From contig NZ_JACVXB010000003.1 of NCBI RefSeq assembly GCF_014596945.1, forward strand, positions 124,001 to 188,000: a DNA stretch of 64,000 nt, read 5' to 3'. Below are positions 61,018-64,000 of this stretch, piece after piece. The DNA is from Aestuariibaculum sediminum (GTDB taxonomy: Bacteria > Bacteroidota > Bacteroidia > Flavobacteriales > Flavobacteriaceae). The stretch's first letter is position 1, and each line of letters begins with the position of its first letter. Made by a program: the position numbers and the translations under genes. The notes beneath the pieces were generated by a model. That model ran no database searches. It had not been told where the DNA came from and saw nothing but the letters and a program-made list of their open reading frames with translations.

Positions 61018-62250
61018 TTAATGTTTAGTCAAAATCACCTGCCCCTTTGATCCCGATTCATATGGAATTAACTCATAAATAAAATCTGGATTTAATCCAT
61101 TTTCTGTTCGATGAGACACATATAAAATTGCAGTTTCGGTTTCTTTCGCTATTTTATTAATTAAGGCAGTAAACAGCTTAACATCGGCATCATCTAAACC
61201 ATTGGTAGGTTCATCTAAAATAAGTAATGGTGGATGCTTTACCATGGCGCGAGCAATTAACACCAAACTTTGATAGCCTTTTGATAGGGATAAAAAGTCT
61301 TGTTTTCTAATATCAAACATATCCAACACCCGTAACCAGTGTTGCGCAATTTTTATCTGTTCGTTGGTAGGTGTTTTATACAAACCAATGGTATCGAAAA
61401 ATCCAGAAACAATCATGTTTCCAATAGAATCCAGTCTTGTAAATCCTCGAAGCATATCTGACGAAAAATATCCTATTTTCTGTTTTATTTCCCAAACACT
61501 TTCGCCACTCCCCTTTTTTATCCCAAACAAGGTAATGTCTTGACCAAAAGCTTTTGGGTTATCACCAAAAATCATACTCAAGATTGTACTTTTGCCTGAT
61601 CCATTAGGCCCTTTTAATTGCCAGAATTCTCCCGCTTTGATTTCCCAGTTTATTGCTGCTAAAATTGGGCGTTCTCTATAATCTACAGATACGTTAGTAA
61701 ATTTTACAATTGGGTTAATTTGATCTGTAAACGATCTGTATGCCTGAGGTAATTCAACATAAAAAGGCGCGCTATTTATTTCAACCTGTTCTGCTTCTAT
61801 TGTGTATTCTATGAGGTTGCCATTATCAAATTGATATGTCTTATCTATAAAAGGTAAAAGGTCTTCTTGCCGCTTTAGAATTTGAATAATTATTGCCTTA
61901 TGACTTAATTTGGATAAAGTTTTTATTATTTCTTCCTGTGATTGAACATCTAAATTCCCAAATACATTATCTACGATAATATATTCTGGTTTCTTTGAAA
62001 TAATATAATTGAGTAATGCCTTTTTTCTTTCGCCTTGTGAAGAAAATTCAAGGCTATTACCTGAAACTGTTTGTACGTTACACGAGCCATGTAATCGTTC
62101 TTCTTTAATGTATTTATTAATACTTATTTCTGAAAACAAAGCACCTTTTAAATGAGACCATGTACCTAACTTGGTTTCGTTTTGAATACAATCAATAAGA
62201 TGTTCTTTATTAACTTTATTAGAAATGCAAATCGCTAAATGCTCATTCAA
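61018..62250 (-). CDS. ModF-like double ABC ATPase with a degenerate first half
   Basis: A 410-residue soluble protein made of two ABC domains and no membrane helices. The C-terminal ABC is intact: Walker A GPNGSGKST at residues 214-222, a signature LSKGYQ and Walker B LLILDEPTNGLDD. The N-terminal half has a signature-like SSQGERKK and a Walker B IIVDNVFGNLD in which the catalytic Glu is Asn95, and no Walker A, so it should not hydrolyse ATP. This resembles ModF/PhrA proteins of uncertain role. The start is TTG at 62250. It lies 22 bases after the kinase gene. Confidence 0.83.
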   Translation of the reverse strand: MNEHLAICISNKVNKEHLIDCIQNETKLGTWSHLKGALFSEISINKYIKEERLHGSCNVQTVSGNSLEFSSQGERKKALLNYIISKKPEYIIVDNVFGNLDVQSQEEIIKTLSKLSHKAIIIQILKRQEDLLPFIDKTYQFDNGNLIEYTIEAEQVEINSAPFYVELPQAYRSFTDQINPIVKFTNVSVDYRERPILAAINWEIKAGEFWQLKGPNGSGKSTILSMIFGDNPKAFGQDITLFGIKKGSGESVWEIKQKIGYFSSDMLRGFTRLDSIGNMIVSGFFDTIGLYKTPTNEQIKIAQHWLRVLDMFDIRKQDFLSLSKGYQSLVLIARAMVKHPPLLILDEPTNGLDDADVKLFTALINKIAKETETAILYVSHRTENGLNPDFIYELIPYESGSKGQVILTKH

Positions 62251-62272
62251 AAGGTGTCTGTTTTTCTAAGTA

Positions 62273-63136
62273 TTATTTTAAGTTTTTTACATGGAACTCA
62301 ACCAACCCTTCTATAGGTCGGCGCTCAAAATTACCAACGGTGAATCCCATTTCTTCGGCAACTTCTATTATTTGATCTTTAGCAAAATAAGCAATCGAAC
62401 CTGCAAAATGCACTGGTACGTTTTTAAGTTCTTCAGCATATTGGAAAATCATAGTATCTGCGAACTGACGAATACCATTTTTTATCAACTCTAAAATATA
62501 ATCCGAATCTTTATTTAAAAACATAAATTCAGCAAAATGAGCCAAATAAGCATTTGGGTTCGGTTTTTTGTACAAATTATACTTAATATAATCGGTATCC
62601 ATGTTATACTTACTTTCAAAAGCCACTCTTATATTTTCAGGCATTTTGTTGAAATAGTAATCACGAATAAGCTGTTTTCCGTAATAATTACCGGATGCAT
62701 CATCCATAATAATATAACCTAAGGAATTTACGCGCTGATGCAACACTTTACCATCAAAATAACTACAATTTGATCCAGTACCTAAAATACAAACCACTGC
62801 AGCTTCTGTATCGGTATTAACTGTTGAGAATACGGCTGCCATAGTATCTTCATGAACATGAACTTCAGCATTGACAAAAACCTCTTCTAAAACGCCTTGT
62901 ACAACACCTTTTGGTTTTTCTGTTCCACAGCCTGCTCCATAGAAGAACACGTGCGATACCAATTTTCTGTTGGCCTTCAAATCCTCATGGTCTTTAATAA
63001 TGCTTTTCATTTTTTTCTCGGAAATGATTTCAGGGTTAAGTCCCTTTGTACGCATCTTTTCCAGCATTTTATTTCCATCTTTATCTACTGCAATCCAATC
63101 GGATTTTGTAGAACCACTATCAACAATTAAAATCAT
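62273..63136 (-). CDS. BadF/BadG-family ATPase, N-acetylglucosamine kinase-like
   Basis: A 287-residue sugar-kinase/ASKHA-fold protein. It opens ILIVDSGSTKSDWIAVDKDG (phosphate-1 loop) and carries CILGTGSNCSYFDG and MDDASGNYYGKQL and a late VHFAGSIAYFAKD adenosine loop. Members with this layout phosphorylate N-acetylglucosamine or bind ATP. The sugar cannot be confirmed here. It is transcribed in the same direction as gapA upstream, and a stem-loop terminator sits between them. Confidence 0.85.
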   Translation of the reverse strand: MILIVDSGSTKSDWIAVDKDGNKMLEKMRTKGLNPEIISEKKMKSIIKDHEDLKANRKLVSHVFFYGAGCGTEKPKGVVQGVLEEVFVNAEVHVHEDTMAAVFSTVNTDTEAAVVCILGTGSNCSYFDGKVLHQRVNSLGYIIMDDASGNYYGKQLIRDYYFNKMPENIRVAFESKYNMDTDYIKYNLYKKPNPNAYLAHFAEFMFLNKDSDYILELIKNGIRQFADTMIFQYAEELKNVPVHFAGSIAYFAKDQIIEVAEEMGFTVGNFERRPIEGLVEFHVKNLK

Positions 63137-63148
63137 GAGCTACTAATT

Positions 63149-63194
63149 AAAAAACTCCACAGACATTTGCTTTTATTACAATAACCTGTGGAGT
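63149..63194 (-). terminator. gapA: Terminator downstream of gapA
   Basis: On the minus strand ACTCCACAG (arm at 63194-63186) pairs with CTGTGGAGT (63162-63154) across a 23-base loop and is followed by a T-run at 63153-63149. It begins 26 bases after the gapA stop codon. The 9-bp stem is good, but the long loop lowers the confidence. Confidence 0.65.
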
Positions 63195-63220
63195 GTTTAT
63201 ACTTTTAAAAATCTATTAAA

Positions 63221-64000
<780 letters not shown>

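Overview
The window is a gene-dense, low-GC stretch of a chromosome that looks like a marine member of the Flavobacteriaceae (Bacteroidota). The signs are bacillithiol synthesis (bshA), menaquinone synthesis (menA, menB), an OmpA-type lipoprotein, LptD, the flavobacterial type of fused GH3/beta-lactamase enzyme, an almost complete lack of Shine-Dalgarno sequences, and several exact matches to the Bacteroidota -7 promoter element TAnnTTTG. The genus cannot be fixed from the sequence alone; an Algibacter/Formosa/Tamlana-like organism is a guess. No rRNA, tRNA, insertion sequence, integrase, prophage or CRISPR array was seen. Nearly everything reads as core genome.

Layout. 1-2.3 kb (minus): an edge-cut metallo-beta-lactamase-fold hydrolase, menA and menB. 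2.3-8.8 kb: a secreted papain-fold peptidase, a small membrane peptide, ung, a YfcC-type carrier, holA, a nuclease-fold protein and a glycosyltransferase. 8.9-15.3 kb: OmpA lipoprotein, an orphan sulfatase, a Sua5/YrdC enzyme, a secreted protein of unknown function and a UvrD/PcrA helicase. 15.5-22.7 kb: an M20 amidohydrolase, an FMN glutamate-synthase-like protein and a small membrane protein (plus strand), facing an operon of an M1 aminopeptidase and two tandem patatins. 22.8-28.4 kb: recG, miaE, mutS2 and a DCC protein. 28.4-36.4 kb: YiiX-like hydrolase, sulfurtransferase, dicarboxylate symporter, aroC, an LpxH-like phosphatase and a 975-residue FAD/Fe-S oxidoreductase. 36.5-47 kb: a small barrel protein and a VOC protein, then a long minus-strand series (amidase, MCE protein, two Fe-S proteins around a small periplasmic protein, an unknown protein, GH3/beta-lactamase fusion, bshA). 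47.1-54 kb: lptD, ridA, a hybrid sensor kinase, guaC and a PfkB sugar kinase. 54.1-60.9 kb: a three-gene plus-strand operon of a transglutaminase fused to a DUF2126 amidoligase, a circularly permuted ATP-grasp fused to an alpha-E domain, and a second transglutaminase. 61-64 kb: a ModF-like double ABC protein, a BadF/GlcNAc-kinase-type ATPase and an edge-cut gapA.

The best candidate for poorly understood biology is the 54-61 kb operon. It combines two predicted peptide- or amide-bond-forming enzymes with two papain-fold transglutaminase or peptidase domains, and lacks the Anbu proteasome-like peptidase often found beside such genes. Other points of interest are the hybrid kinase whose H-box histidine is a tyrosine (Tyr100, one transition away from His), the linked amidase-MCE-Fe-S operon, eight genes that appear to start with TTG, and a MutS2 that ends without an Smr nuclease domain.
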